NCBI GenBank assembly: GCA_036262095.1
Contig: DATAJQ010000120.1
Span: 1-26,920, forward strand
DNA from: Terrimonas_A sp036262095
Lineage (GTDB): Bacteria > Bacteroidota > Bacteroidia > Chitinophagales > Chitinophagaceae
Length of the DNA stretch: 26,920 nucleotides
Direction of reading: 5' to 3'
Every line of letters starts with the position of its first letter. The first letter of the stretch is position 1. Under the pieces are notes generated by a model, which worked only from the letters and a program-made list of their open reading frames with translations, was not told the DNA's origin and did no database searches. The position numbers and the translations under genes are program-made. Below, piece after piece: positions 16,410 through 23,435 of the stretch.

Positions 16410-17942
16410 ATGAGTACGACTACAGCGGCTGCTCCAAAGTCTACCGTGGCAGCCCGCCCAAAATTCAAAGACAGATACGATCACTATATCGGAGGCCAAT
16501 GGGTAGCTCCTTCCGGCGGAGAATACTTCGACAATATCTCACCTATCGATGGCAAAGTTTTTACCCGGGCAGCAAGGGGTAATGCCAAAGACATTGAAAA
16601 AGCAATCGACGCAGCACATAAGGCTTTCGAAACCTGGGGAAAAACAGGAGCTGCTTACCGCAGCAATCTTTTATTGAAGATAGCGCAGGTGATAGAAGAT
16701 AATCTTGAATATCTCGCTGTGGTAGAAACGATCGATAACGGTAAAGCCATCCGTGAGTGCAGAGCTGCAGACCTTCCGTTGGTAGTTGATCATTTCAGGT
16801 ATTTTGCCGGTGTGATCCGTAGTGAAGAAGGCACTATCAGTGAGCATGATGAAAATACAGTGAGCATTAACCTGCATGAGCCGATTGGTGTGGTAGGTCA
16901 GATCATTCCCTGGAATTTTCCTTTACTGATGGCTACCTGGAAGATCGCACCTGCACTGGCAGCAGGCTGCTGCGTGGTAGTGAAACCTGCTGAGCAAACG
17001 CCTACAAGTATTATAGTGTTGATGGAGCTGATCGGGGACATCCTTCCCAAGGGTGTATTGAACGTGGTAACGGGATTTGGCGTTGAAGCGGGTAAACCGC
17101 TGGCATCTTCACCAAGAGTGAACAAAGTGGCTTTTACTGGAGAAACCACTACCGGTAGGTTGATCATGCAATATGCATCCGAAAACCTGATACCTGTAAC
17201 AATGGAGCTGGGCGGCAAAAGTCCCAATATCTTCCTTGAAAGCGTAGCAGACGCCGATGATGATTTCTTTGATAAAGCAGTGGAAGGTGCTGTGATGTTT
17301 GCATTGAATAGTGGTGAGATCTGTACCTGCCCCAGTCGCATGCTGGTGCATGAAAAGATCTACGACAAATTTATGGACCGTGTAGTTCAGCGCACCAAAG
17401 CGATCAAACTGGGTAATCCGCTCGATTCAACAGTGATGATGGGAGCACAGGCTTCGGAAGATCAGTACAAAAAAATATTGAGCTACCTGGATATCGGGAA
17501 GCAGGAAGGCGCACAGGTGCTGACCGGCGGTGAAGCCTTTCATCAGAATTCCGGCCTGGAGCATGGATATTATATCCGTCCCACCATCTTTAAAGGCAAT
17601 AATAAAATGCGCATATTCCAGGAAGAAATATTTGGGCCCGTTGTATCCGTTACCACATTTAAAAAAACAGAAGAGGCAATTGCTATCGCCAATGATACGT
17701 TATATGGATTAGGCGCCGGTGTTTGGACCCGCGATGCACATGAAATGTACCAGGTTCCCCGTGCAATCGAAGCAGGAAGGGTTTGGGTAAATAATTATCA
17801 TGCTTACCCGGCACACGCACCATTTGGCGGGTATAAAAAATCAGGTTTTGGCCGAGAAACACATAAAATGATGCTCAATCATTACAGGCAAACCAAAAAC
17901 ATGTTGATCTCTTATGGAAAACAAAAGTTAGGATTCTTTTAA
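16410..17942 (+). CDS. NAD-dependent aldehyde dehydrogenase (AcoD/ExaC type)
   Basis: 510 residues, full length. The catalytic Cys305 lies in GEICTCPSR and the general base Glu266 in MELGGKSPN. IPWNFPLLM and KPAEQTP form the cofactor pocket. The ICTCPSR form is typical of the acetaldehyde dehydrogenases AcoD/ExaC, which oxidise acetaldehyde and other short aldehydes to acids in alcohol or acetoin use. Two neighbours support this: a divergent AraC regulator and a DUF779 gene downstream, a protein often encoded next to such dehydrogenases. A stem with a GAAA loop just after the stop looks like its terminator. Confidence 0.93.
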   Translation: MSTTTAAAPKSTVAARPKFKDRYDHYIGGQWVAPSGGEYFDNISPIDGKVFTRAARGNAKDIEKAIDAAHKAFETWGKTGAAYRSNLLLKIAQVIEDNLEYLAVVETIDNGKAIRECRAADLPLVVDHFRYFAGVIRSEEGTISEHDENTVSINLHEPIGVVGQIIPWNFPLLMATWKIAPALAAGCCVVVKPAEQTPTSIIVLMELIGDILPKGVLNVVTGFGVEAGKPLASSPRVNKVAFTGETTTGRLIMQYASENLIPVTMELGGKSPNIFLESVADADDDFFDKAVEGAVMFALNSGEICTCPSRMLVHEKIYDKFMDRVVQRTKAIKLGNPLDSTVMMGAQASEDQYKKILSYLDIGKQEGAQVLTGGEAFHQNSGLEHGYYIRPTIFKGNNKMRIFQEEIFGPVVSVTTFKKTEEAIAIANDTLYGLGAGVWTRDAHEMYQVPRAIEAGRVWVNNYHAYPAHAPFGGYKKSGFGRETHKMMLNHYRQTKNMLISYGKQKLGFF

Positions 17943-17985
17943 TGGTTAATGAAAATTCAAAGCTTTCTAGTTTGGCAAGTAAGGA

Positions 17986-18011
17986 AAAACGGTGGCGAAA
18001 GCCACTGTTTT
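17986..18011 (+). terminator. Intrinsic-terminator-like hairpin after the aldehyde dehydrogenase
   Basis: AAAACGGTGGC at 17986-17996 pairs with GCCACTGTTTT at 18001-18011 at 10 of 11 positions, closed by a GAAA (GNRA) tetraloop. The 3' side runs into four T residues, as in an intrinsic terminator. It lies 44 nt after the dehydrogenase stop codon and would reduce read-through into the DUF779 gene. Confidence 0.6.
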
Positions 18012-18095
18012 CCATTGCAGCCGTTGCGTACCCTTTGCGCTCGTTGCGATACTAAACCTATCACTACGGAAGTATCGCAACGGCCGCAATGGAAA
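18008..18095. repeat. Two competing hairpins sharing one arm, ahead of the DUF779 gene
   Basis: The arm at 18076-18095 (CGCAACGGCCGCAATGGAAA) pairs with 18008-18027 at 19 of 20 positions. An overlapping arm at 18072-18082 (GTATCGCAACG) pairs perfectly with CGTTGCGATAC at 18042-18052. The two pairings use the same bases (18076-18082), so only one can form at a time. The first also overlaps the T-run of the terminator at 17986-18011. It ends 18 nt before the DUF779 start codon. It may be a regulatory leader or simply a decayed palindromic repeat with an internal duplication. Confidence 0.6.
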
Positions 18096-18113
18096 TGATC
18101 AAAAAATATTGAT

Positions 18114-18491
18114 ATGATACCACGTATTTTGGCCACTCCGGCTGCATTGGAACTGATAGCCCTTTTAAAAAAAGATAATGGCCCGCTGATGTTTCATCAA
18201 AGCGGCGGATGTTGCGATGGAAGCCAGCCAATGTGTTTTCCTGAAGGTGAGTTCAGGTTGGGCAGCAGCGATGTATGCCTGGGCGAAATAGCTGGTTGCC
18301 GGTTTTATATGAATGCCGATCAGTTTGAATACTGGAAACATACCCAGTTGATTCTTGATGTAACGCCGGGCAGAGGCAGCAGTTTCTCGCTCGAAATACC
18401 GCTTGGCGTGAGGTTTTATATCCAATCCCGGGTCTTCACTGAGGAAGAACTTACCCAATTGGAGCCTTTGTCAAAGACGGTTGAAGTTTGA
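18114..18491 (+). CDS. DUF779 protein, aldehyde dehydrogenase partner of unknown function
   Basis: 125 residues of the DUF779 family. The conserved core FHQSGGCCDGSQPMCF is present (His28, Cys33, Cys34, Cys41) and looks like a metal- or thiol-reactive site. The rest is a compact beta-rich domain with LDVTPGRGSSFSLE. The family is frequently encoded beside acetaldehyde dehydrogenases of the AcoD/ExaC type, as here, so a role in that enzyme's maturation, metal supply or aldehyde stress is plausible. No activity is established to my knowledge. The promoter for the next gene overlaps its stop codon. Confidence 0.85.
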   Translation: MIPRILATPAALELIALLKKDNGPLMFHQSGGCCDGSQPMCFPEGEFRLGSSDVCLGEIAGCRFYMNADQFEYWKHTQLILDVTPGRGSSFSLEIPLGVRFYIQSRVFTEEELTQLEPLSKTVEV

Positions 18492-18518
18492 CCCCGCAAA
18501 GAATTACAGCTATTTTTG
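18487..18518 (+). promoter_or_regulatory. Bacteroidota-type promoter (TTTG-N20-TATTTTTG)
   Basis: TTTG at 18487-18490 and TATTTTTG at 18511-18518 are exact matches to the -33 and -7 elements of Bacteroidota primary promoters, with 20 nt between them. The -33 element overlaps the stop codon of the DUF779 gene. Transcription would begin around 18522-18526, just before the lipoprotein gene. This favours the ATG at 18553 over 18532 and makes the region open from 18481 mostly untranslated. Confidence 0.65.
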
Positions 18519-18552
18519 GCATAACTATTTCATGGATCATAAAAACAATGCT

Positions 18553-19044
18553 ATGCAAATGATTAGACTATGCTTGGGTGAATTGCTTTGCATACTGATC
18601 GCCTGCAATAATCCGGGAGAAAAGATCAGTAATGGCAACAATTCAAATGATTCTGCTGCCGCGGGCACATCTGCCACTGCGGCATTGGACACAACTTTAG
18701 CTGGTTGCTATTCTTCCATTTATAAAAGGGATACATCTGCTTTACAGATTGAGACCAGGGGAGCTGTGATCTCCGGCCCGCTGAGCTATAGCCTGTTTGA
18801 AAAAGACAGGAATGATGGCAATTTTCAAGGAGAAGTGAATGGGAATATTCTTTCCGGCTGGTATCTTTTCCGATCAGAAGGGGTGATGTCTGTAAGACAG
18901 GTTGCCTGGAAAATAAAAGGCGATCATCTCTGGCCTGCAACAGGCGAAGTGCAGCAACGGGGTGATACAATGTTTTTTAAGAACATGGACCAATTGCAAT
19001 ATGATTCATTGCATCCTTTTGTGAAGGTAGCCTGCACCTTATAG
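18553..19044 (+). CDS. Lipoprotein of unknown function
   Basis: 163 residues from the ATG at 18553. The start was chosen because it gives a short lipoprotein signal, MQMIRLCLGELLCILIAC, with lipobox LIAC (Cys18), and lies about 30 nt after the predicted transcription start. An in-frame ATG at 18532 is possible. After a Ser/Asn/Ala-rich linker, the body begins LAGCYSSIYKRDTSALQIE and alternates short beta strands. I read this as a small beta-barrel-like or lipocalin-sized domain, but I do not recognise the family. It lies between the DUF779 and DUF72 genes on the same strand, and no function can be assigned. Confidence 0.75.
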   Translation: MQMIRLCLGELLCILIACNNPGEKISNGNNSNDSAAAGTSATAALDTTLAGCYSSIYKRDTSALQIETRGAVISGPLSYSLFEKDRNDGNFQGEVNGNILSGWYLFRSEGVMSVRQVAWKIKGDHLWPATGEVQQRGDTMFFKNMDQLQYDSLHPFVKVACTL

Positions 19045-19100
19045 GGATAGTTCGGGTCTCTGCCGTTTAAATCTTATTTTAGCCCAGAAAACAAACCAGT

Positions 19101-20033
19101 ATGGAATTTGGCAGAGTCCCGGAAAATGAATTGGACCAGGTTGATTTCAGCTTGCCCAAAGAACCAGCTTTTAATAAACAGTTTCTGAAAGGCAAACCAC
19201 TGAAACATCCTAAAGTGTATTTCGGTTGTGCTAAATGGGGCAGAACGGAGTGGGTGGGAAAGATCTATCCTCCCAAAACAAAAGAAAAGGATTTCCTCCA
19301 GCATTATGTGGAGCACTATAATTCCATTGAACTAAATGCTACACACTATAAGATATATGGTGAAGCAGGGATCGGTAAATGGGCAGAAAAAGCAAAAGGC
19401 CGCGATTTTCTTTTTTGCCCCAAAATGTACCAGGGCGTTACGCATCGTGGAAGCCTGAAAGGAAAGGAATTTATCACGAATGAGTTTTTCCGTGGTATTG
19501 TAGCATTCAAGGATCATCTCGGCCCGATCTTCGTACAGGTAAGCGATAGCTTCTCGCCCAAGCGGAAAGAAGAATTGTTTGACTATCTGAAAACCTTACC
19601 AACCGATCTGCAATTTTTCCTGGAAGTAAGGCACCCCGATTGGTTTGCCAAACCCGCCATCCAGCAGGAAATGTTTGAGACACTGGCTTCGCTCAACATG
19701 GGTGCGGTGATTACCGATACGGCTGGCCGAAGAGATTGCGCTCACATGCATCTGACCATTCCGAAAACTTTTATCCGTTATGTGGGCAATAGCCTGCATC
19801 CGACTGATTATACCCGCATCGATGCCTGGGTAAAGCGAATGAAATACTGGCTGGAACATGGACTGAAAGAGTTGTATTTTTTCATGCACATGCATGATGA
19901 AGCCACTTCACCGGAATTGACGGTTTACCTGGTAGATAAAATGAATAAGGAATGTGGGTTGGACCTCATCAAGCCGAAATTTTTGAACAGCGCATTATTG
20001 CCGAAGGTGAAGCAGAAGGGAATGTTTGATTGA
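19101..20033 (+). CDS. DUF72 (YecE-like) protein with C-terminal QKGMF peptide
   Basis: 310 residues of the DUF72/YecE family, a TIM-barrel fold related to xylose-isomerase-like and endonuclease IV-like proteins. Visible family motifs are VYFGCAKWGRTEW near residue 40, HYNSIELNATHY near 75, the FLEVRHPDW strand near 175 and ELYFFMHMHDEA near 258. Biochemical function is not established for the family. The protein ends KVKQKGMFD, in which QKGMF (305-309) fits Q-x-x-[LM]-F, the shape of a sliding-clamp-binding peptide. It converges on umuC with a 27-nt gap, so the two genes are neighbours without sharing a promoter. Confidence 0.85.
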   Translation: MEFGRVPENELDQVDFSLPKEPAFNKQFLKGKPLKHPKVYFGCAKWGRTEWVGKIYPPKTKEKDFLQHYVEHYNSIELNATHYKIYGEAGIGKWAEKAKGRDFLFCPKMYQGVTHRGSLKGKEFITNEFFRGIVAFKDHLGPIFVQVSDSFSPKRKEELFDYLKTLPTDLQFFLEVRHPDWFAKPAIQQEMFETLASLNMGAVITDTAGRRDCAHMHLTIPKTFIRYVGNSLHPTDYTRIDAWVKRMKYWLEHGLKELYFFMHMHDEATSPELTVYLVDKMNKECGLDLIKPKFLNSALLPKVKQKGMFD

Positions 20034-20060
20034 GGTGCATTTAATAAATAGTATAAAGGG

Positions 20061-21338
20061 TCATCTTACTTCAAACAACTCGTCCCATCTTGTCGTATAT
20101 CTTCCACTTCTCAATTCCTGCCGCATTTTCCAATTGCGTGTGGTTCCTGAAGAAGCAAACTTGAGAATATCATCTCGCTGACTAAAGTTGATATTGTCCA
20201 TCATGTCCATTAACCGGCGTTGAATATTCGTGCTTTCAGGATTAAAGAGATTCCCCTGTACGGATGCGTCAGGGACCAAACCGCTTAACATCACACCTGC
20301 TTTTTTATAGGTGTTGCCGGCTTCGTATAAATGGTCTACCAACTCCAGTGCGGGCTTGATCAGCTCCTGTGTGATAGAAGTTGCCACTGGTAAAGTAGTG
20401 TGCGTGCCAATATTTCCATCCCTCCAATCGAGCAGGTGATTCTGTCCCTTTCGTACAATAAAAACGCTGACCACTTTTGCGGCGCTGTACTGCCGGCGCA
20501 ATTTTTCTGCAGCGCGGGAAGTGTAAGTGGCTACTGCTTCCTTTATAGCAGTGATATTATCTACCGGGCTGCCAAACATCCGGGTAGTGGCGATCATTTT
20601 CTTTTCGACCAGTTCTTTTTTCATTTCTACAGCAGGCTCTCCCCGCAGTTCCCTGATAAGGCGGACACCTACCACTCCGCCAAGATGTGTATGTGCCCAT
20701 TCTTCCCTCATGGTGGCCAGTTCCCAGCCGCTGGTGATACCAAGGTTAAACAGCTTCTGTGCATTGGCATAACCGACCCCCCAGATATTGTTTAAACGGG
20801 TTTGTTGCAAAGCTTCCCGTTGCTGTTCCCTGGTAGCAAGAACAGTGATGCAACCTGTGGCCCTTTTGTTTTTCTTGGCAATATAGTTGGCAAGCTTGGC
20901 AAGGGTTTTTGTGGGCGCAACACCAATAGATACGGAAATGCCTGTCCATTGTTCCACTGTTTCTTTCATTTCTCTTGCTGCCTGCTCCAGTTCAGCGATC
21001 GGCATATCAGGAAGATCAACAAAAGCTTCATCTACCGAGTATACTTCCACTTTTTCTTTTCCTGCCATGCTGCGCAAAGTGTCCATTACACGCATGCTCA
21101 GGTCACCGTACAGATTGTAATTGGAAGAAAACACAGCTACTCCGTTCTCTTCAATCAGGTGCCTGGCCTGGAAATAAGGACCTGCCATTTGAACACCTAA
21201 TGCTTTGGCCTCATCGCTGCGCGAAACAATGCAGCCGTCATTATTGCTCAATACTACAACGGGTTGCTTATCCAGTTTCGGTTTAAATAAACGTTCACAG
21301 GAACAATAAAAGCTGTTACAGTCAACAATGGCTTTCAT
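20061..21338 (-). CDS. umuC: UmuC-type Y-family translesion DNA polymerase
   Basis: 425 residues, full length for UmuC. The palm carboxylates are Asp6 in IVDCNSFYCSCE and Asp103/Glu104 in YSVDEAF. The palm, finger and thumb regions (VSIGVAPTKTLAKLANYIAKK, IWGVGYANAQKLFNLGI) are intact. The little-finger domain and the C-terminal UmuC-specific tail follow. The clamp-binding peptide is QGNLF at 361-365, equivalent to QLNLF in E. coli UmuC. It should synthesise DNA past lesions during damage stress. Its start codon is 2 nt after the umuD stop, so both are translated from one transcript. All catalytic residues seen in active homologues are kept, unlike its UmuD partner. Confidence 0.95.
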   Translation of the reverse strand: MKAIVDCNSFYCSCERLFKPKLDKQPVVVLSNNDGCIVSRSDEAKALGVQMAGPYFQARHLIEENGVAVFSSNYNLYGDLSMRVMDTLRSMAGKEKVEVYSVDEAFVDLPDMPIAELEQAAREMKETVEQWTGISVSIGVAPTKTLAKLANYIAKKNKRATGCITVLATREQQREALQQTRLNNIWGVGYANAQKLFNLGITSGWELATMREEWAHTHLGGVVGVRLIRELRGEPAVEMKKELVEKKMIATTRMFGSPVDNITAIKEAVATYTSRAAEKLRRQYSAAKVVSVFIVRKGQNHLLDWRDGNIGTHTTLPVATSITQELIKPALELVDHLYEAGNTYKKAGVMLSGLVPDASVQGNLFNPESTNIQRRLMDMMDNINFSQRDDILKFASSGTTRNWKMRQELRSGRYTTRWDELFEVR

Positions 21339-21340
21339 AA

Positions 21341-21829
21341 CTACCAGTTTGAAGACCTGCTATCCTTTTTCCGGTTATTTATATATGCCTGCAGCATGGG
21401 GTCTACCACATGTATCACGCAGGTGACCACGCCCCAGGGGGTATACGTATTGAATTCGCCAATCTCTAATGGCTTGTACTTTTTATTCTCAGGTGAGAGG
21501 ATCACACGGTTGAAAGTTTGCTGGTAACGGCGTACCAAAAGCTCTCCGTCAACAGCGGCTACAATAATGCGGCCATTGGTGGGCTTGATACTCCTGTCAA
21601 TGATCAGCACGTCTTCTTCCTGTATACCCGCACCAAGCATGGCATCACCCCGCATGCGGAAAAAAAAAGTAGCAGGTTTGTTGATGATCAGTTGCTCGTT
21701 CAGATCGATACCCTTTTCCATATAATCATCCGCGGCAGCGCCGAAGCCCGTGGCATTGGCCGTTCTTATCTGTTGCTGGGAAAATTGCTTGGACCCCTTA
21801 TATGCTGCACTATAGAATTCTTCTTCCAT
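21341..21829 (-). CDS. umuD: UmuD-like protein with inactive protease dyad
   Basis: 162 residues with clear colinearity to UmuD over its whole length: TGFGAAADDYMEKGIDLNE, FFRMRGDAMLGAGI, VLIIDRS, VAAVDGELLVRRYQ and WGVVTCVIHVV. UmuD normally cleaves itself at Cys-Gly before the AADY region, using a Ser in GDSM and a Lys in the following DGEFTVKK strand. Here the Ser is Ala63 (codon GCC, 21641-21643) and the Lys is Arg100 (codon CGC, 21530-21532). The cleavage pair is Thr27-Gly28. Self-cleavage by the known mechanism therefore looks impossible. The product may work as an uncleaved or scaffold subunit of a UmuC complex. There is no DNA-binding domain, so it is not LexA. It forms an operon with umuC and is divergent from two 2H phosphoesterases. 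Confidence 0.9.
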   Translation of the reverse strand: MEEEFYSAAYKGSKQFSQQQIRTANATGFGAAADDYMEKGIDLNEQLIINKPATFFFRMRGDAMLGAGIQEEDVLIIDRSIKPTNGRIIVAAVDGELLVRRYQQTFNRVILSPENKKYKPLEIGEFNTYTPWGVVTCVIHVVDPMLQAYINNRKKDSRSSNW

Positions 21830-21852
21830 AATTCAATGTATTAATAATGAAT

Positions 21853-21865
21853 ACCGGCGGCCGGT
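21853..21865 (-). other. Small GC hairpin in the umuD leader
   Basis: ACCGG (21853-21857) and CCGGT (21861-21865) form a 5-bp stem with a 3-nt loop, in an otherwise A/T-rich leader 24 nt before the umuD start. It could tune translation. The signal is short and could be chance. Confidence 0.35.
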
Positions 21866-21877
21866 TGAAAAATAAAG

Positions 21878-21915
21878 TTAGTAAAAATAATTCAGAAAAC
21901 TAAATAATTTAGTAA
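21878..21915. promoter_or_regulatory. Candidate operator shared by umuDC and the 2H phosphoesterase pair
   Basis: ACTAAATAATTTAGT at 21899-21913 is a perfect palindrome apart from its central base. TTAGTAA occurs twice in direct orientation, at 21878-21884 and 21909-21915, exactly 31 bp apart, close to three helical turns. On the plus strand the palindrome abuts TAAGTTTA (21913-21920), a -7-like element for the 2H genes. On the minus strand TAACTTTA (21874-21881 on the plus strand) is a -7-like element for umuD. A repressor bound here would cover both promoters. The binding protein is not in the window. Confidence 0.5.
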
Positions 21916-21930
21916 GTTTATGCTAAGAAA

Positions 21931-22581
21931 ATGATCAAAGGAAAAATCATGGAACAGGGATTGGTTGAAATAAACAGAACGGCACCCGCCTGGGATGAGA
22001 TGGCTGACCCTTCAGGCGTAAGGATATCAGACAGGGATGAATTTGAATACCTGCTGGTTATACATCCGGACATGGAAGTATACAGCAAAGTGATAGCGGA
22101 GAAGCAACTCTTTCATGAGCAATACAGGGCTAAAACCGGCAGCCGGGCGAAGCCTCATATAACAGTTGCCGGTTTTATTGCTAAAGAATCCATGGAAGAA
22201 ACATTGATCCGTTGGATACAACGTGTTTGCAGCGGGCAGAAAAGTTTTACAGTCACCTTAAATAATTATAGTGGCATTCCTCCGCATACCGTATACCTGC
22301 GTGTTCAGGACCATCTGCCATTCAATTTACTGACGCAAAAGCTGAAGGTCATTAATGAGTATGTTCAGTCCAACGGCTGCCCTCCGGTCAAATGGGCCGG
22401 CAGGCCGCATCTCAGTATATCGGGACGGTTACCGGAAGAAGTATATGAGCAGGCTATGAGAGAATATGCCCAGAAAATATTTTGCGAAACGTTCACAGCA
22501 GGTGAGCTGGTTTTGCTCCGGAAAAGCCATGCCGCTGATTCCTGTAAGATCATTAACATATTTGGATTGTTACCCGAGTAA
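21931..22581 (+). CDS. 2H phosphoesterase-superfamily protein 1 (LigT-like)
   Basis: 216 residues. Both signature motifs of the 2H fold are present: PHITVAGF (His76, Thr78) and RPHLSISG (His160, Ser162). GIPPHTVYLRV forms the linking strand. 2H enzymes act on 2',3'-cyclic phosphates, 2'-5' linkages or ADP-ribose derivatives such as ADP-ribose 1'',2''-cyclic phosphate; the substrate cannot be read here. An N-terminal extension of about 35 residues precedes the domain. An ATG at 21949, preceded by AAAGGA, is an alternative start. It is divergent from umuD across a 101-nt control region and is followed after 26 nt by a paralogue. Unlike the paralogue it has no C-terminal QxxLF peptide. Confidence 0.85.
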   Translation: MIKGKIMEQGLVEINRTAPAWDEMADPSGVRISDRDEFEYLLVIHPDMEVYSKVIAEKQLFHEQYRAKTGSRAKPHITVAGFIAKESMEETLIRWIQRVCSGQKSFTVTLNNYSGIPPHTVYLRVQDHLPFNLLTQKLKVINEYVQSNGCPPVKWAGRPHLSISGRLPEEVYEQAMREYAQKIFCETFTAGELVLLRKSHAADSCKIINIFGLLPE

Positions 22582-22607
22582 ATAATAACGATAATAAAAA
22601 ATATTTT

Positions 22608-23219
22608 ATGCAAACAGATATCACCACCTTATCCGGTTACCGCAGCAGCGAGTATTTGCTGGTATTAAGTCCTCATGAGGAATTGAGAGAGCGGATCGGG
22701 CAGGTAAAAAAAGAATTTGCGGAAACCTATGGAGCTCCGGGTGCGGTATGGAGCAAAGCCCACCTCACGCTTGCACGGTTCAGGCAGCTCGATATGATGG
22801 AAGAGCGTATACTCAACCGGTTGAAAGTTGTAGCAATGGGGCAGTACCCTTTTAAAGTGGAGCTGCGGGATTTCGGCAGTTTCCCTTCCCATACCATTTA
22901 TATAACAGTGACAACAAAAGAGCCGGTCCGTGATCTGGTAAAACAGATCAAACCCTGGCAACGTTTGTTAAAGCTTGATAAAGACAACAAACCTCATTTT
23001 ATTGATGAGCCGCATCTTACTGTGGCAAGAGGGCTTCAACCCTGGCAATATGAAAAAAGCTGGCTCGAATACAGCCAGAAACATTTTACAGGCCGCTTCA
23101 TAGCCGATGGAATGATATTGCTGAAGAGAAGTGAAGGAGACAAGGGATATCATGTATTACGCCGGTTCGAATTCCAGAATTTGCCGGTGGTAACAAAACA
23201 GGGACTTCTCTTTGGCTAG
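22608..23219 (+). CDS. 2H phosphoesterase-superfamily protein 2, with C-terminal QGLLF peptide
   Basis: 203 residues with both catalytic motifs: KAHLTLARF (His52, Thr54) and EPHLTVARGL (His136, Thr138). SFPSHTIYI matches the linking strand of the first 2H protein. It begins almost at the fold, without the N-terminal extension of its neighbour. The two are diverged tandem copies, 26 nt apart and surely on one transcript. The last residues, TKQGLLFG, contain QGLLF at 198-202, a Q-x-x-L-F peptide of the sliding-clamp-binding kind, one residue from the end. The substrate is unknown. Its place opposite umuDC suggests induction with DNA damage. Confidence 0.85.
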   Translation: MQTDITTLSGYRSSEYLLVLSPHEELRERIGQVKKEFAETYGAPGAVWSKAHLTLARFRQLDMMEERILNRLKVVAMGQYPFKVELRDFGSFPSHTIYITVTTKEPVRDLVKQIKPWQRLLKLDKDNKPHFIDEPHLTVARGLQPWQYEKSWLEYSQKHFTGRFIADGMILLKRSEGDKGYHVLRRFEFQNLPVVTKQGLLFG

Positions 23220-23321
23220 GAGAAAGGAATAAGGTGGTCAACAAAATTTAAGATATAACAGGGCGATCAAAGCTTGAATCGGTTCTTGTCATTACATGAT
23301 AATGATCACCGTTCCTTTCTC
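23220..23321. repeat. Inverted repeat in the 216-nt gap before the radical SAM gene
   Basis: GAGAAAGGAATAAGGTGGTCA at 23220-23240 (its first base is the last gap-side base after the 2H stop) pairs with TGATCACCGTTCCTTTCTC at 23303-23321, with two mismatches and a small bulge. Inside is a second small hairpin, TCATTA (23289-23294) with TAATGA (23300-23305). I see no gene between 23220 and 23435. The element may end the 2H transcript or form a leader for the radical SAM gene. Confidence 0.5.
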
Positions 23322-23435
23322 TTTTCTTAACCTCGAAAGCTTAAGTAGAACTGAAGCATTGGTTTCAGCAAAACTCAGGGCTGATTGCCCAGGGTAGGGA
23401 TATCCTTTTACCCAAAGTTCTTAAAACTTCTAACC

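Noticed and set aside
18481..18552. Reading the lipoprotein from 18481, overlapping the DUF779 gene
   Set aside because: It begins with TTG inside the previous gene and would place a long polar segment before the lipobox. A good promoter at 18487-18518 lies inside this stretch.
23160..23180. tRNA-like GGTTCGAATTCC
   Set aside because: It lies inside the second 2H coding frame and has no acceptor stem, anticodon arm or CCA around it. No tRNA gene was found anywhere in the window.
23385..23435. TTG start extending the radical SAM protein by 17 residues
   Set aside because: The ATG at 23436 starts a sensible N-terminus. The upstream part is a structured non-coding gap with no match to the family.
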